From Sphingorhabdus pulchriflava (GTDB lineage Bacteria; Pseudomonadota; Alphaproteobacteria; Sphingomonadales; Sphingomonadaceae): a stretch of 64,000 nt of DNA. Of the stretch, positions 7,919-17,455 are shown one piece after another. The stretch lies in assembly GCF_003367235.1 (NCBI RefSeq), contig NZ_QRGP01000001.1:1178001-1242000 (forward strand), given 5' to 3'. The number at the start of each line of letters is the position of its first letter. Position 1 is the stretch's first letter. Under the pieces are notes generated by a model. That model searched no databases, was not told the origin of the DNA, and saw only the letters and a program-made list of their open reading frames with translations. Made by a program: the position numbers and the translations under genes.

Positions 7919-9060
7919 TAGCTTTCCCCTCTCGCCGCTGCTTCGACACGCTTTGCAATATCTTCGGCGGTGCGTCTGTTAATGTTGGAAAGTCCGACGA
8001 GAGACTCCGCTAATTCCATTTCGAGCTGTTGTTCAGAAATTCCTGAAACAATTTCGCTTTGGAGTGAACGGACTTCAGACAATCCCTCTCGCAGCCGATC
8101 TTCGATTGGTTTTGTAAGGCGGGCGATTTCCGCAACAGATTTTCCATTTTCGAGAAGCGATATTTTATCTGGATCGGAAAAAACCGAGGCTAGATCACCC
8201 AATTCTCGCGAATCTTGGATCGCCGCACTGCGCCCCTTGGATGCATCTCCGAACATAGCTCTTGCAACGACACCCGCACGTCGAAGATTTGCTTCAGGAA
8301 CTAAAAGTTTCTTAGGCTCACCATCATCTAAGCCAAGATATGATCGAGCAGCAGTGTAACCCAAAAATGTGTAAACCCAAGAAAACGGATATTCAGCGAT
8401 GCTTCCTCGACCTCGCCTCAAACTGTCACTAGGTCTAAATTCGCCCGCTGCCTCGGCCTGTTTTACGAAATAAAAACCTTCCAACATTCGTTTAATAGTG
8501 TTGTGCTTGTCTCCGATCATCAAGGCTACATCCGCCAGTGGCAGTGAGTTTTCCTCGACAACTTGAGCTACCCATGCGGCTTTCGCATAGGAATCCCACC
8601 CCTGCGACGACGCGATATGACGAACGCCTAAATAAGATAACAACGACTTTTTCTGATCTTTACCTTCAAAAACGATAGCTGGTATCGGATCAATTGACTT
8701 TGACCCATGCGCAACCCATCGCTCATTGTACTCCAAGTGCCTAGCTCTGTGGCGAGATGCTCTCTCGTCTCCAGCAATTATCAGGCAGGCTGCAAGTCTG
8801 CGGTTGCCTTCCATAACAATCGCGTGGCGACTACCCGGCTCTCTTCGACAGACTATTGGCTCTGCTGGCATGTATCCATTAATCGATAGCGAACTCAACA
8901 CATCGTCCACACCAAAGGTTTTTACAATATGATCGAGGACGTCCGCTTGTTCTAATTTCGGACTTGAGGCTCCTGCAAATCTTGGATTTTCCGCATCGAG
9001 TAATAGTTCTGAGAGTGCTATTGGTTCGCTCTTTTTCGAATCCAGAGTGTCTTCTGTCAT
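7918..9060 (-). CDS. ParB/Srx-fold protein of putative defence operon
   Basis: A 380-aa protein with an N-terminal ParB/sulfiredoxin-like domain: ALSELLLDAENPRF near residue 15, NGYMPAEPI near 61, and EGNRRLAA at 84-91. These correspond to ParB nucleotide-binding boxes. A central helical part contains an HTH-like LADVALMIGDKHNTIKRML stretch around 190. The C-terminus (300-380) is a predicted coiled coil. The start at 9060 is set by GGAGG five bases upstream; a TTG four codons earlier lacks this. First gene of the island, it may bind DNA and CTP/ATP and direct or control the next two proteins. It is not a chromosome-partition ParB, since there is no parA and no KorB-type layout. Confidence 0.8.
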   Translation of the reverse strand: MTEDTLDSKKSEPIALSELLLDAENPRFAGASSPKLEQADVLDHIVKTFGVDDVLSSLSINGYMPAEPIVCRREPGSRHAIVMEGNRRLAACLIIAGDERASRHRARHLEYNERWVAHGSKSIDPIPAIVFEGKDQKKSLLSYLGVRHIASSQGWDSYAKAAWVAQVVEENSLPLADVALMIGDKHNTIKRMLEGFYFVKQAEAAGEFRPSDSLRRGRGSIAEYPFSWVYTFLGYTAARSYLGLDDGEPKKLLVPEANLRRAGVVARAMFGDASKGRSAAIQDSRELGDLASVFSDPDKISLLENGKSVAEIARLTKPIEDRLREGLSEVRSLQSEIVSGISEQQLEMELAESLVGLSNINRRTAEDIAKRVEAAARGES

Positions 9061-9163
9061 CCGTTCCTCCAAGGTGTTGATGTTAGAGCGATGTTATAGC
9101 GCCAGCAATATTCAACCTTATGCTCAAGACTGCTGTTGTTTACAAGCAACCCTGACACTGACC

Positions 9164-10294
9164 TCACCCCTCCGGCAAATAGGTCTCCCCTTCCCCCGGG
9201 TCCTCGCTCTCCGTCCGTCGCCCCTCGCGCCACTCCTGTTCCTGTGCCAGCCTTTGCCGCCAATTCTGGTTGGCGGGCTTGGTCGCGGCGGTGCGGGCGG
9301 CTTGGTCGGCCTCTAAATCCGCCTCGGTGAGATAAAAGGGCAATGCGGGGCGGGTGTAGGGTTTGGGGGTGTCGTTTTCCTCCTCCGCTGAGGCTAGGGC
9401 GGACGAGCCCGCTTCTCCAAGGGCAAGGGCGTCGGCGCTTTCCTTTTCCCACGCCTCGTGCCGCACCGCCTCCATCGCGCGGCTGATATAGGTGCTCCAC
9501 GGGCCGCCATGGCGGGCCTGATGGAAATGGTCTCGGATGATCTCCAGGCTCGCGCCGCCGACATCGAGCACAACCTCCAGCTGCGCCAATTGCCGCAGCG
9601 CGAAATCGGCGGCGATGGCGTTACCGGCCATGCGGAAATGATGTTCTTCGCGCACCTTGGCCGCATATTTTTTCAGGATGCGCTCGATCGTGGCGGCTGT
9701 GCTGTTCTGCTCGGCCGCCTCCTGCGCCTCGCGATCGGCGGCATTTTGGGCGGCTTCCTCCTCCCACTCCTTGCGCCATTCTTCCTTCAGCTTTTGCAGG
9801 CCGTGCGGCAGGCTGCTCGCCGGGCGGGCGGAGAGATTGAGGTTGCCGCCATAGAGTTCCGGAAAGCGTTGCTGGACGATCCACATCATGCTGCGCGTGT
9901 TGAACTTGCGCCGTTCGAGGATGACCTTGCCATCCTTCAGCAGCTTTTCCGGCGTGCCGTGGATGGCATGATCCATCAGCGTATCGAGCACGCGGCGCGC
10001 GCCCATCTCTATCGCTGTATCCCATGCGGCGGCAAAGCTTTCCGCGCCCTCCGCCCGTTTGAGGCTGTAGAGCGCGGTGTCGCTCGCGCCGATGGCGGTG
10101 GCCGACATCTCCACACTGCCATTGACCGACAGATAGGCGATGAAGGCGCGTTGCCGCATCGGGGTGAGCCCGTTGGAGCGCAGCTTCTTGCGCGGCACGG
10201 GGGTGAAGGCGAGCGTGGGGGGCAGGTCTTCGGGATCGATTTCGAAGCGTTCAGGTTCGGGTTCGTCTTCGGGGGGGAGTATCTCTTGAGCCAT
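9164..10294 (-). CDS. Terminase small subunit-like HTH protein
   Basis: A 376-aa protein with a helix-turn-helix region near residues 40-110 (LTPMRQRAFIAYL, GSVEMSATAIGASDTALY, FAAAWDTAIEMG). This pattern is common in a sphingomonad protein group annotated as terminase-small-subunit-like. Later parts are charged helices (KEEWRKEWEEEAAQ) and a Pro/Glu-rich tail. The start at 10294 follows AAGGAAAAGG; the ATG at 10330 has no such site. No large terminase, portal or capsid gene is nearby, so a phage role is not supported. It may be a DNA-binding regulator. Confidence 0.6.
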   Translation of the reverse strand: MAQEILPPEDEPEPERFEIDPEDLPPTLAFTPVPRKKLRSNGLTPMRQRAFIAYLSVNGSVEMSATAIGASDTALYSLKRAEGAESFAAAWDTAIEMGARRVLDTLMDHAIHGTPEKLLKDGKVILERRKFNTRSMMWIVQQRFPELYGGNLNLSARPASSLPHGLQKLKEEWRKEWEEEAAQNAADREAQEAAEQNSTAATIERILKKYAAKVREEHHFRMAGNAIAADFALRQLAQLEVVLDVGGASLEIIRDHFHQARHGGPWSTYISRAMEAVRHEAWEKESADALALGEAGSSALASAEEENDTPKPYTRPALPFYLTEADLEADQAARTAATKPANQNWRQRLAQEQEWREGRRTESEDPGEGETYLPEG

Positions 10295-10454
10295 GGGCCT
10301 TTTCCTTGCTTCATGAAAAAGGCGGGGCATTTATCGCATGCCGGGGCGTGTAGGACAGCGGTTTTTATGGGGGAGCGGGTGGAGCGGGGAAAATTCTTTG
10401 CGCCGCCTGCCTAAAACTATTTGAACATCGCGTCGTGCGCGCTACCCGCTGCGC

Positions 10455-11242
10455 ATGGCCAATAAATTGGATGAAATATGCGCCACCAAGCGCGACGAGG
10501 TTGCGGCGCGCAAGCTGAGCTATCCTTCGGGGCGGCGGCCAGACTGGGCTGACCCCTCCCCCGTCCGCGGCTTTGAGGCGGCGTTGCGCACAAAGGCGGA
10601 GGGCGGCTTTGCCCTGATTGCGGAGATCAAGAAGGCGAGTCCCTCCAAGGGCTTGATCCGCGCCGACTTTGATCCGGCGGCGCATGCGGCGGCCTATCAG
10701 GCAGGCGGGGCGGCGTGCCTTTCGGTGCTGACCGATGCGCCTTATTTTCAGGGGCATGAGGATTATCTGATCGCCGCGCGCGCGGCGTGCGCGTTGCCGG
10801 TGATCCGCAAGGACTTCATGGTCGACCCTTGGCAATGCGCCGAAGCGCGGGCGATGGGGGCTGACGCGATATTGATCATCGTTGCCGCACTTGAGGATGT
10901 AGCGATGGTTGAGATTGAGGCGGCGGCACGCGAGCACGACCTCGACGTGCTGGTCGAGGTGCATGATGAGGCCGAGATGGAGCGCGCGCTCACCCGGCTG
11001 CAGTCCAAGCTGATCGGGGTGAACAACCGCAATCTCAAGACCTTCGAGGTCGATCTCGCCACCACCGAGCGGTTGGCGGGCATGGTGCCTGAAGATGTGC
11101 TGTTGGTCTGCGAAAGCGGGATTTCCTCACACGCCGATTGCGTGCGGATGGCGCAAAGCGGGGTGCGGACTTTCCTGGTCGGGGAGAGCCTGATGCGGCA
11201 GGCGGATGTTGCTGCGGCGACGCATCTGCTATTGAACGGCGC

Positions 11243-11246
<4 letters not shown>
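10455..11246 (+). CDS. trpC: Indole-3-glycerol phosphate synthase (TrpC)
   Basis: A 263-aa TIM-barrel enzyme that closes the indole ring in tryptophan synthesis. It shows [12 protein letters not shown] near residue 54 (catalytic Lys), [31 protein letters not shown] and VCESGI, all IGPS signatures. Length is normal. It overlaps moaC by ATGA, starting a trpC-moaC-moeA run. trpD, its usual upstream neighbour, ends at position 440, about 10 kb away. The 160 bases upstream must supply a promoter; I could not pick clear -35/-10 boxes there. Confidence 0.96.
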
Positions 11247-11709
<463 letters not shown>

Positions 11710-11713
<4 letters not shown>

Positions 11714-12891
11714 TTTCGGTTGAAGAAGCGCAGGCGCGGATATTGGCGCTGAAGGAGCCGGTTGAGACTGAACGCGTAGCTCTGGCCGAGGCTGCCGGGC
11801 GCTGGGCGGCGGAGGATGTCGTGGCGCTGCGCACCCAGCCTGCGCGCGATCTGTCGGCCATGGATGGCTATGCGATCCGCTTTGCCGATGCTGCGGGTCC
11901 GTGGACGGTCATTGGCGAAAGCGCAGCGGGCAAACAGTTTACAGACAATGTCAGTGCTGGTGAAGCGGTGCGCATCTTCACCGGTGCCGTCGTTCCCGAA
12001 GGCGCTGACACTATCATCATTCAAGAAAATGTCTCGCGTGAGGGCGACCTTGTCACGCTAACGGACGAAGCGCCCAAAAAGGCAGGGCAAAATGTGCGCT
12101 ATGCCGGTGGCGATTTTGCAGAGGGCACGGTCGTCGTGCCAAAAGGCGCTGAGTTGCACGCCCGCCACGTCGCGCTGGCCGCCATGGCGGGGCATGGCGA
12201 ACTGACCGTACACCGCAAATTGAAGGTCGCGCTGGTCTCGACGGGCAATGAGCTGGTAGCACCGGGTGCGCGCTGTGCCGAAGATCAGATACCGGCGTCG
12301 AACGGCGTGATGCTGGCCGCCATGCTGCGCGGACTGCCCGTCGAGCTAAGCGAGTTTCCCGCGGTCGAGGATAATCTGGAAGTACTTACACAGCAGTTCC
12401 GCGCGCTTGCCGACCATGACATCATCGTCACCACCGGCGGAGCATCTGTGGGCGATCACGACCTGATCGTACCCGCGCTGAAAGCGGCGGGTGGCGAGAT
12501 TGTCTTCTGGAAAATCGCCATGCGCCCCGGCAAGCCGGTGATTGCAGGCCGATTGGGTGCAGCGGTCACACTCGGGTTGCCGGGCAATCCCGTGTCAGCC
12601 TTCGTCACTGCCATGCTCTATCTGCGCCCTCTGATCGCACATCTTTGTGGAGCAGCAGACCCGTTGCCACAGCGACTCACCGCGCCGACAGGCGTCGATC
12701 TGGCCGCCAATGGTCCGCGTACCGACCATCTGCGGGCAAAGCTGGTCGATGGCATGTTGGTCCCGGTTGGCGTCAATGACAGCGCCATGTTGGCCGCCCT
12801 GTCAGAGGCTAACGCATTGATAATACGCCCTGCCAATACCGGATTCACTGCGGCGGGCGAACGGGTTGACTATTACCCGCTGCAAATCTGA
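11710..12891 (+). CDS. moeA: Molybdopterin molybdenumtransferase (MoeA)
   Basis: A 393-aa protein that inserts molybdate into adenylylated molybdopterin. Family marks are [14 protein letters not shown] near residue 45, a [12 protein letters not shown] stretch, [24 protein letters not shown] near 240, and KPVIAGRLG with [13 protein letters not shown]. The C-terminal domain IV is present. It overlaps moaC by ATGA. Transcription probably ends before the lexA promoter region that begins about 20 bases downstream. Confidence 0.95.
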
Positions 12892-12913
12892 AAGCGGCGC
12901 TTTGTAACTCCGC

Positions 12914-12942
12914 TTGACAACACCCCTCTTTGTTTCCTAATC
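12914..12942 (+). promoter_or_regulatory. Probable lexA promoter
   Basis: TTGACA at 12914-12919 is a consensus -35. About 16-17 bases on lies CCTAAT/CTAATC (12936-12942), a fair -10. The SOS box starts at 12943, so LexA bound there would cover the start of transcription. Confidence 0.55.
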
Positions 12943-12957
12943 GTTCCACATCTGTTC
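12943..12957 (+). promoter_or_regulatory. LexA (SOS) box
   Basis: GTTC-CACATCT-GTTC exactly fits the alphaproteobacterial SOS box GTTC-N7-GTTC. It lies 20 bases before the lexA start and right behind the -10 element, so lexA should repress itself. Confidence 0.88.
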
Positions 12958-12976
12958 AACCAGGCAGGAACAAACC

Positions 12977-13681
12977 ATGTTGACCTCCAAACAGCACGCG
13001 CTTTTGATGTTCATCCACGAACGCCTTGAAACGTCCGGCGTTTCTCCATCTTTTGAGGAAATGAAAGAGGCGCTCGATCTCAAGAGCAAATCGGGCGTGC
13101 ATCGGCTGATAGGCGCTTTGGAAGAGCGCGGTTTCCTCCGTCGCCTTCCCAATCGCGCCCGCGCATTGGAAGTGGTCAAAATGCCCGATGGTGGCAGCGC
13201 CCGTTCGCTTTCGCAAAATGAGGCGGTCAATGCCAAGGTCGCGAATATCGCCGATCATCGCCCTGCCCTAGCCAAGACATTGCCGGTGGCTGCGAACGAC
13301 GTCATCGAAATCCCGCTGCATGGAAAGATCGCTGCCGGTGTTCCGATCGAAGCACTTGAAGGACAAAATTCGCTTTCGGTGCCAATGGCTTTGCTGGGTT
13401 CGGGTGAACATTATGCGCTCGAAGTATCCGGCGACTCGATGGTCGAGGCAGGCATTCTCGATGGCGACTATGCGCTGATCCGCAAAACCCAGACCGCGCG
13501 CGATGGCGAAATCGTGGTGGCATTGGTTCGTGGGGAAGAAGCGACGCTCAAATATCTTCGCCGTGAAAATGGCCGCATCCGGCTTGATCCGGCGAACAGC
13601 AGCTATGACCCGCAATATTATGATGCCAATGAGGTTGAGGTGCAGGGGCGGCTCGCTGGCCTGCTTCGCCGCTACCACTGA
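12977..13681 (+). CDS. lexA: LexA repressor, self-cleaving
   Basis: A 234-aa SOS repressor. Residues 1-66 form the winged HTH DNA-binding domain ([20 protein letters not shown], then [19 protein letters not shown]). The linker is long, as in alphaproteobacteria. The cleavage site is A120-G121 within [10 protein letters not shown]. Catalytic Ser154 is in SGDSM and Lys192 in ATLKYL. An SOS box precedes it. Its 3' end overlaps the convergent comEC stop by 10 bases, and its terminator lies inside comEC. Confidence 0.97.
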   Translation: MLTSKQHALLMFIHERLETSGVSPSFEEMKEALDLKSKSGVHRLIGALEERGFLRRLPNRARALEVVKMPDGGSARSLSQNEAVNAKVANIADHRPALAKTLPVAANDVIEIPLHGKIAAGVPIEALEGQNSLSVPMALLGSGEHYALEVSGDSMVEAGILDGDYALIRKTQTARDGEIVVALVRGEEATLKYLRRENGRIRLDPANSSYDPQYYDANEVEVQGRLAGLLRRYH

Positions 13682-15891
13682 GGTTTCGGCACGACATTTT
13701 TCGAAAGCGGCGGGGCCTCCCTCGCCGCTTTTTCTTTTGCGCGCCGTTCAGCCCGAGCTTGCAGGCGGTGCGGCGCATAGGCCGACCAGGGATGGTGGGC
13801 GTTTTCCTCGGCCACACTGCTAATTCGCGCTTCAGCCAAATAGAATGCCAATCCGCCCGATCGTTCAAGTAATGCAGCATCGGCCTTTAACCAATGCGGC
13901 TTGCAGCTCCAGGGCAGCCGCCTGCTGCTGATGACAATATCGCTCCGCCGACACGCCGCCGCCAATTCCATCGACGGGATCATATAGCCTGAACGCAAGG
14001 CCAATATATGCCAGTGGCGTCCGCCTTTTTGCAGTGCAAATGCACATCCATCCGGATTGCAAACTGCACCGGGCATATCGTCCAGTGCCATAGCCTCTTC
14101 CCCGATTGCCGCTGTTTCTCCCAGGATGGAGCGGGTATATTCCCCTGCCCTTGGTCGAAGCAAAGCCAGTTGTCCGTCGCCATATATGACCGCCAGATGC
14201 TGGCCATCACCGGTCAACAACATATCGGGACGCGGGGCGCTGAGCATGGCTATGGATGCGAATAGCATCGGTCCCAGCGCCAACCATCGCCAGCGCGACC
14301 CGAATATCGCGATGGCCAAGCCGGACAGCATTGCCGTTCCAAATGCCCAAACCGGCATTTCGGGCAAAAGAGCAACTGCGCCTGGGGCCGCGCTCACCAA
14401 ATGAGCAATCCATAAAATTGCTGTGATGCCCTGCTTTGCCACCCACCAAAAAGGTGTCCCCAACCCTGACCAAAGGAAATCGGCCAAAAGTCCCAGCAAC
14501 TGCGCGGGCATGACCAGAAATGTTGTCAAGGGAATGGCCGCAATGTTCGCAAACGCACCATAAAGGCCGCTTTTGTGAAAATGAAACAAGGCAATCGGGG
14601 CCAGCACCAATTCAATGGCCAGGCCCGTTAGCAGCAATCCAAATAATTGCCGCGCCATGCGAGAGAATAATCCCTCTTCGCGCCGCTGCATCCAGTACCG
14701 CATCCAGGCGCTATCATGCAAAATGATGATGGTTCCAACCGCCGCAAAGCTCAGCTGAAAGCTTGGCCCTGCCAGCGCCTCTGACCAGAAAAGCAAGACA
14801 AAAGTGGCACCGGCGGCAAGCAGACGCAGGGACAACGCGTCTCGTCCCATTGCCAAAGCGACAAGAATGAGCAGAGCTGCGATACAGGCGCGAACGGTTG
14901 GCACCTCCGCCCCGGTCAACAAGGTATAAAGTATTGCGATGGTGGCTGCACAGGCGGCCGACGCCAGCGGCACCGATACCCGCAAAGCCAGCCAGGGCCA
15001 TAGCGCCAGCAGACTTGCGACCAATATAAAGGTTCCGCCTACGACAGCGGTCACATGCAGCCCACTGACCGACAAAAGATGCGCCATTCCCGAATTGCGG
15101 AGTGCCTCCGCATCGGCTTCATCAATACTGCCGCGTGTGCCGACCAGCAAAGCGCTACCGACCGGGCCGGTTTCAGCGCCCATCGCAACCTGAATCCGCG
15201 TCGACAGTGCGTTGCGGGCGCTGTTCCAGAAATCCTGCCGGTCGAGCGGCGGAGACAGGATGCGAACAGGCCCCAATATCCTGCCGGTTGCACCTATTCC
15301 GCCAAACCATGCTGTCCGTGCGAAATCATAACTTCCCGGCAAGGCGGGCCCGGGTGGCGGCATCAATCGTACCTTGAACTTGATGACGCTTCCCGGATTG
15401 ATTTCAGGTGAGGCAAGCTGCTTGTCAATATTCACCCGGATGATCGGAGGTAGTTCCGGATGCTGACCGACATATATTCGGTAACGGACAATATCGCGGG
15501 CCGACACATCCTCGATGCTTTCGACACGCCCGTGCAGCGTGCCAATCCATGGCCTTTCCAGCGCTGAAGCGCCGTACAGCCATGATTTCAATGTTATGGC
15601 GCCATAGCCCATTCCAACCAAAAAGGCACCGATGAGCATCAGCCCCTTCAACCGCGACGAAGGGCCAATCGACAGTCCGAGCAATGCTGCTCCAGCGCAG
15701 GCGCTGGCGACCAACCACCCCTGTTCCGCGCCAAAAACCTGCCAGATCGAAATTCCAAGACCCAACGCGACTGGAATCAATAGCGGAAGGCGTTCCTGTT
15801 CGGATTCCAGCCAGATATCGACGGTGGAAAGCCATTTGCTGCCCGAATGGTCGGCTGTGATCGATATGGGTTCATCGATAGCAAATTGCAT
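13672..15891 (-). CDS. comEC: ComEC/Rec2-type DNA uptake channel protein
   Basis: A 739-aa integral membrane protein of the ComEC/Rec2 family, which carries transforming DNA across the inner membrane. N-terminal membrane segments and a DUF4131-like domain (about 35-190) precede the competence domain with [11 protein letters not shown]-type and [15 protein letters not shown] motifs near residue 240. Many further membrane helices follow up to about 540. The soluble C-terminus starts at [17 protein letters not shown], but no metallo-beta-lactamase HxHxDH motif is present. ATG at 15891 is chosen over a TTG at 15927. The tail is Lys/Arg/Ala-rich and contains the lexA terminator. Confidence 0.9.
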   Translation of the reverse strand: MQFAIDEPISITADHSGSKWLSTVDIWLESEQERLPLLIPVALGLGISIWQVFGAEQGWLVASACAGAALLGLSIGPSSRLKGLMLIGAFLVGMGYGAITLKSWLYGASALERPWIGTLHGRVESIEDVSARDIVRYRIYVGQHPELPPIIRVNIDKQLASPEINPGSVIKFKVRLMPPPGPALPGSYDFARTAWFGGIGATGRILGPVRILSPPLDRQDFWNSARNALSTRIQVAMGAETGPVGSALLVGTRGSIDEADAEALRNSGMAHLLSVSGLHVTAVVGGTFILVASLLALWPWLALRVSVPLASAACAATIAILYTLLTGAEVPTVRACIAALLILVALAMGRDALSLRLLAAGATFVLLFWSEALAGPSFQLSFAAVGTIIILHDSAWMRYWMQRREEGLFSRMARQLFGLLLTGLAIELVLAPIALFHFHKSGLYGAFANIAAIPLTTFLVMPAQLLGLLADFLWSGLGTPFWWVAKQGITAILWIAHLVSAAPGAVALLPEMPVWAFGTAMLSGLAIAIFGSRWRWLALGPMLFASIAMLSAPRPDMLLTGDGQHLAVIYGDGQLALLRPRAGEYTRSILGETAAIGEEAMALDDMPGAVCNPDGCAFALQKGGRHWHILALRSGYMIPSMELAAACRRSDIVISSRRLPWSCKPHWLKADAALLERSGGLAFYLAEARISSVAEENAHHPWSAYAPHRLQARAERRAKEKAAREAPPLSKNVVPKPQW
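13704..13738 (+). terminator. Rho-independent terminator of lexA, inside comEC
   Basis: AAGCGGCG (13705-13712) pairs with CGCCGCTT (13723-13730), an 8-bp stem with a 10-base loop, followed by TTTCTTTT. It stands 24 bases after the lexA stop and falls within the coding end of comEC on the other strand. Confidence 0.85.
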
Positions 15892-16125
15892 GTTGCGGCC
15901 AGCCCTGAAACCAGTGCCCCACCACAAAGTCTGTTATGCTTGTGTTTCAACGAGAAACAAGCCGTTTTCGATACCCTTGACGCGCCGCACAAAACTGCGC
16001 AAGGAAGCCGCGACAAGGGGCATATTCCGACCTCGGTCTTGCTATGCCTGTATTTTCGTCTCCCGCCTCTTGTGAGGCTGCCAAAACTATAAAAACAACC
16101 GGATTTGGCGGTTTGACAGGAGTAA

Positions 16126-16203
16126 ATGAAATCGGCTTTCCCCGGCCAAATGAGTGAATGGAACGCGCATGACAAACAAGGTTGCGACTCTCAACTTGGG
16201 TGA
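16126..16203 (+). CDS. Possible 25-aa leader ORF overlapping gltA start
   Basis: ATG at 16126 follows AGGAG (16118-16122) with a rather short three-base spacer. The frame codes 25 residues ([17 protein letters not shown] and a short tail) and stops at 16201-16203. It spans the gltA start at 16169 in another frame, so its translation could affect gltA initiation. No homologue is known to me. Confidence 0.3.
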   Translation: MKSAFPGQMSEWNAHDKQGCDSQLG

Positions 16204-17455
16204 CCAGCAGGTCGACCTGCCAGTGGTATCCGGGACAGTGGGTCCGGATGTTATCGACATTCGCAAGCTCTATGCCCAGACCGATTGCTTCACCTTTGAC
16301 CCGGGCTTTACCTCAACCGCCAGCTGTGAATCGCAGTTGACCTATATCGATGGCGATGAAGGCGTGTTGTTGCACCGCGGCTATTCGATCGAGGAACTGT
16401 CAGAAGAGTCGAGCTTCATGGAAGTGTCCTACTTGTTGCTGAACGGCGAACTGCCGTCGAAGCAGGAACTGGACGATTTCAGTTACACCATTTCGCGGCA
16501 CACGATGCTGCACGAGCAGTTGGCGACTTTCTACCGTGGGTTCCGTCGCGACGCGCACCCGATGGCGATCATGTGCGGCGTGGTTGGTGCGCTGTCGGCA
16601 TTCTACCATGACTCGACCGACATTGCCGATCCGGTGCAGCGCAAGATTGCCAGCCACCGCCTGATTGCCAAAATGCCTACCATTGCGGCGATGGCCTATA
16701 AATATTCGGTCGGACAGCCCTTCATCTATCCCGACAACAAGCTGTCTTACACCGGCAACTTCCTGCGCATGACCTTTGGCGTTCCGGCTGAAGAATATGA
16801 AGTCATTCCGGCAGTCGAGCAGGCGCTGGATCGCATTTTCATCCTGCATGCAGACCATGAACAGAATGCGTCGACCTCCACCGTGCGCCTTGCCGGTTCG
16901 TCGGGTGCCAATCCCTTTGCCTGTATCGCAGCGGGCATTGCCTGCCTGTGGGGCCCGGCACATGGGGGTGCCAATGAAGCGGCGCTCAACATGCTGCGCG
17001 AAATTGGTACGCCCGACAAGATTCCGCACTATATCGAACGTGCGAAGGACAAGAATGATCCGTTCCGCCTGATGGGCTTTGGTCACCGCGTTTACAAAAA
17101 TTATGACCCGCGTGCGACCGTCATGCAGAAAACGGTGCGCGAAGTGCTGACCGCGCTCAAGGTCAATGACCCCATTTTCGAAGTTGCGATGCAGCTTGAA
17201 GAAATGGCGCTCAACGACCCTTATTTCATCGAGAAAAAGCTGTTCCCGAATGTCGATTTCTATTCGGGTATCATATTGTCGGCGATCGGTTTCCCGACCA
17301 CGATGTTTACCGTTCTCTTCGCCCTCGCCCGCACCGTGGGCTGGGTCGCGCAGTGGAATGAAATGATTTCCGATCCCGGCCAGAAAATCGGCCGTCCGCG
17401 TCAGTTGTACACTGGCCCGACTGCGCGTCCTTACGTGCCGGTCAGCAAGCGCTAA
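16169..17455 (+). CDS. gltA: Type II citrate synthase (GltA)
   Basis: A 428-aa TCA-cycle enzyme joining acetyl-CoA and oxaloacetate. Landmarks are [12 protein letters not shown]-like [15 protein letters not shown] near residue 65, [17 protein letters not shown] with the catalytic His, [25 protein letters not shown] and [19 protein letters not shown] with the catalytic Asp region nearby. The ATG at 16169 has GGAA upstream; a GTG at 16154 is also in frame. Its stop codon overlaps the stop of the convergent kinase-like gene, so there is no room for a separate terminator between the genes. Confidence 0.96.
   Translation: MTNKVATLNLGDQQVDLPVVSGTVGPDVIDIRKLYAQTDCFTFDPGFTSTASCESQLTYIDGDEGVLLHRGYSIEELSEESSFMEVSYLLLNGELPSKQELDDFSYTISRHTMLHEQLATFYRGFRRDAHPMAIMCGVVGALSAFYHDSTDIADPVQRKIASHRLIAKMPTIAAMAYKYSVGQPFIYPDNKLSYTGNFLRMTFGVPAEEYEVIPAVEQALDRIFILHADHEQNASTSTVRLAGSSGANPFACIAAGIACLWGPAHGGANEAALNMLREIGTPDKIPHYIERAKDKNDPFRLMGFGHRVYKNYDPRATVMQKTVREVLTALKVNDPIFEVAMQLEEMALNDPYFIEKKLFPNVDFYSGIILSAIGFPTTMFTVLFALARTVGWVAQWNEMISDPGQKIGRPRQLYTGPTARPYVPVSKR

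Noticed and set aside
7918-9060. Plasmid or chromosome partition locus
   Set aside because: There is no ParA ATPase and no parS-like repeats near the ParB-fold gene, and its neighbours are a methyltransferase and a nuclease-like gene.
9164-10294. Prophage
   Set aside because: A single terminase-like gene without integrase, portal, capsid, tail or lysis genes does not support one.
9458-10414. 318-aa open frame on the plus strand opposite the terminase-like gene
   Set aside because: Antisense shadow; the minus-strand gene has a ribosome site, an HTH region and charged helices of a real protein.
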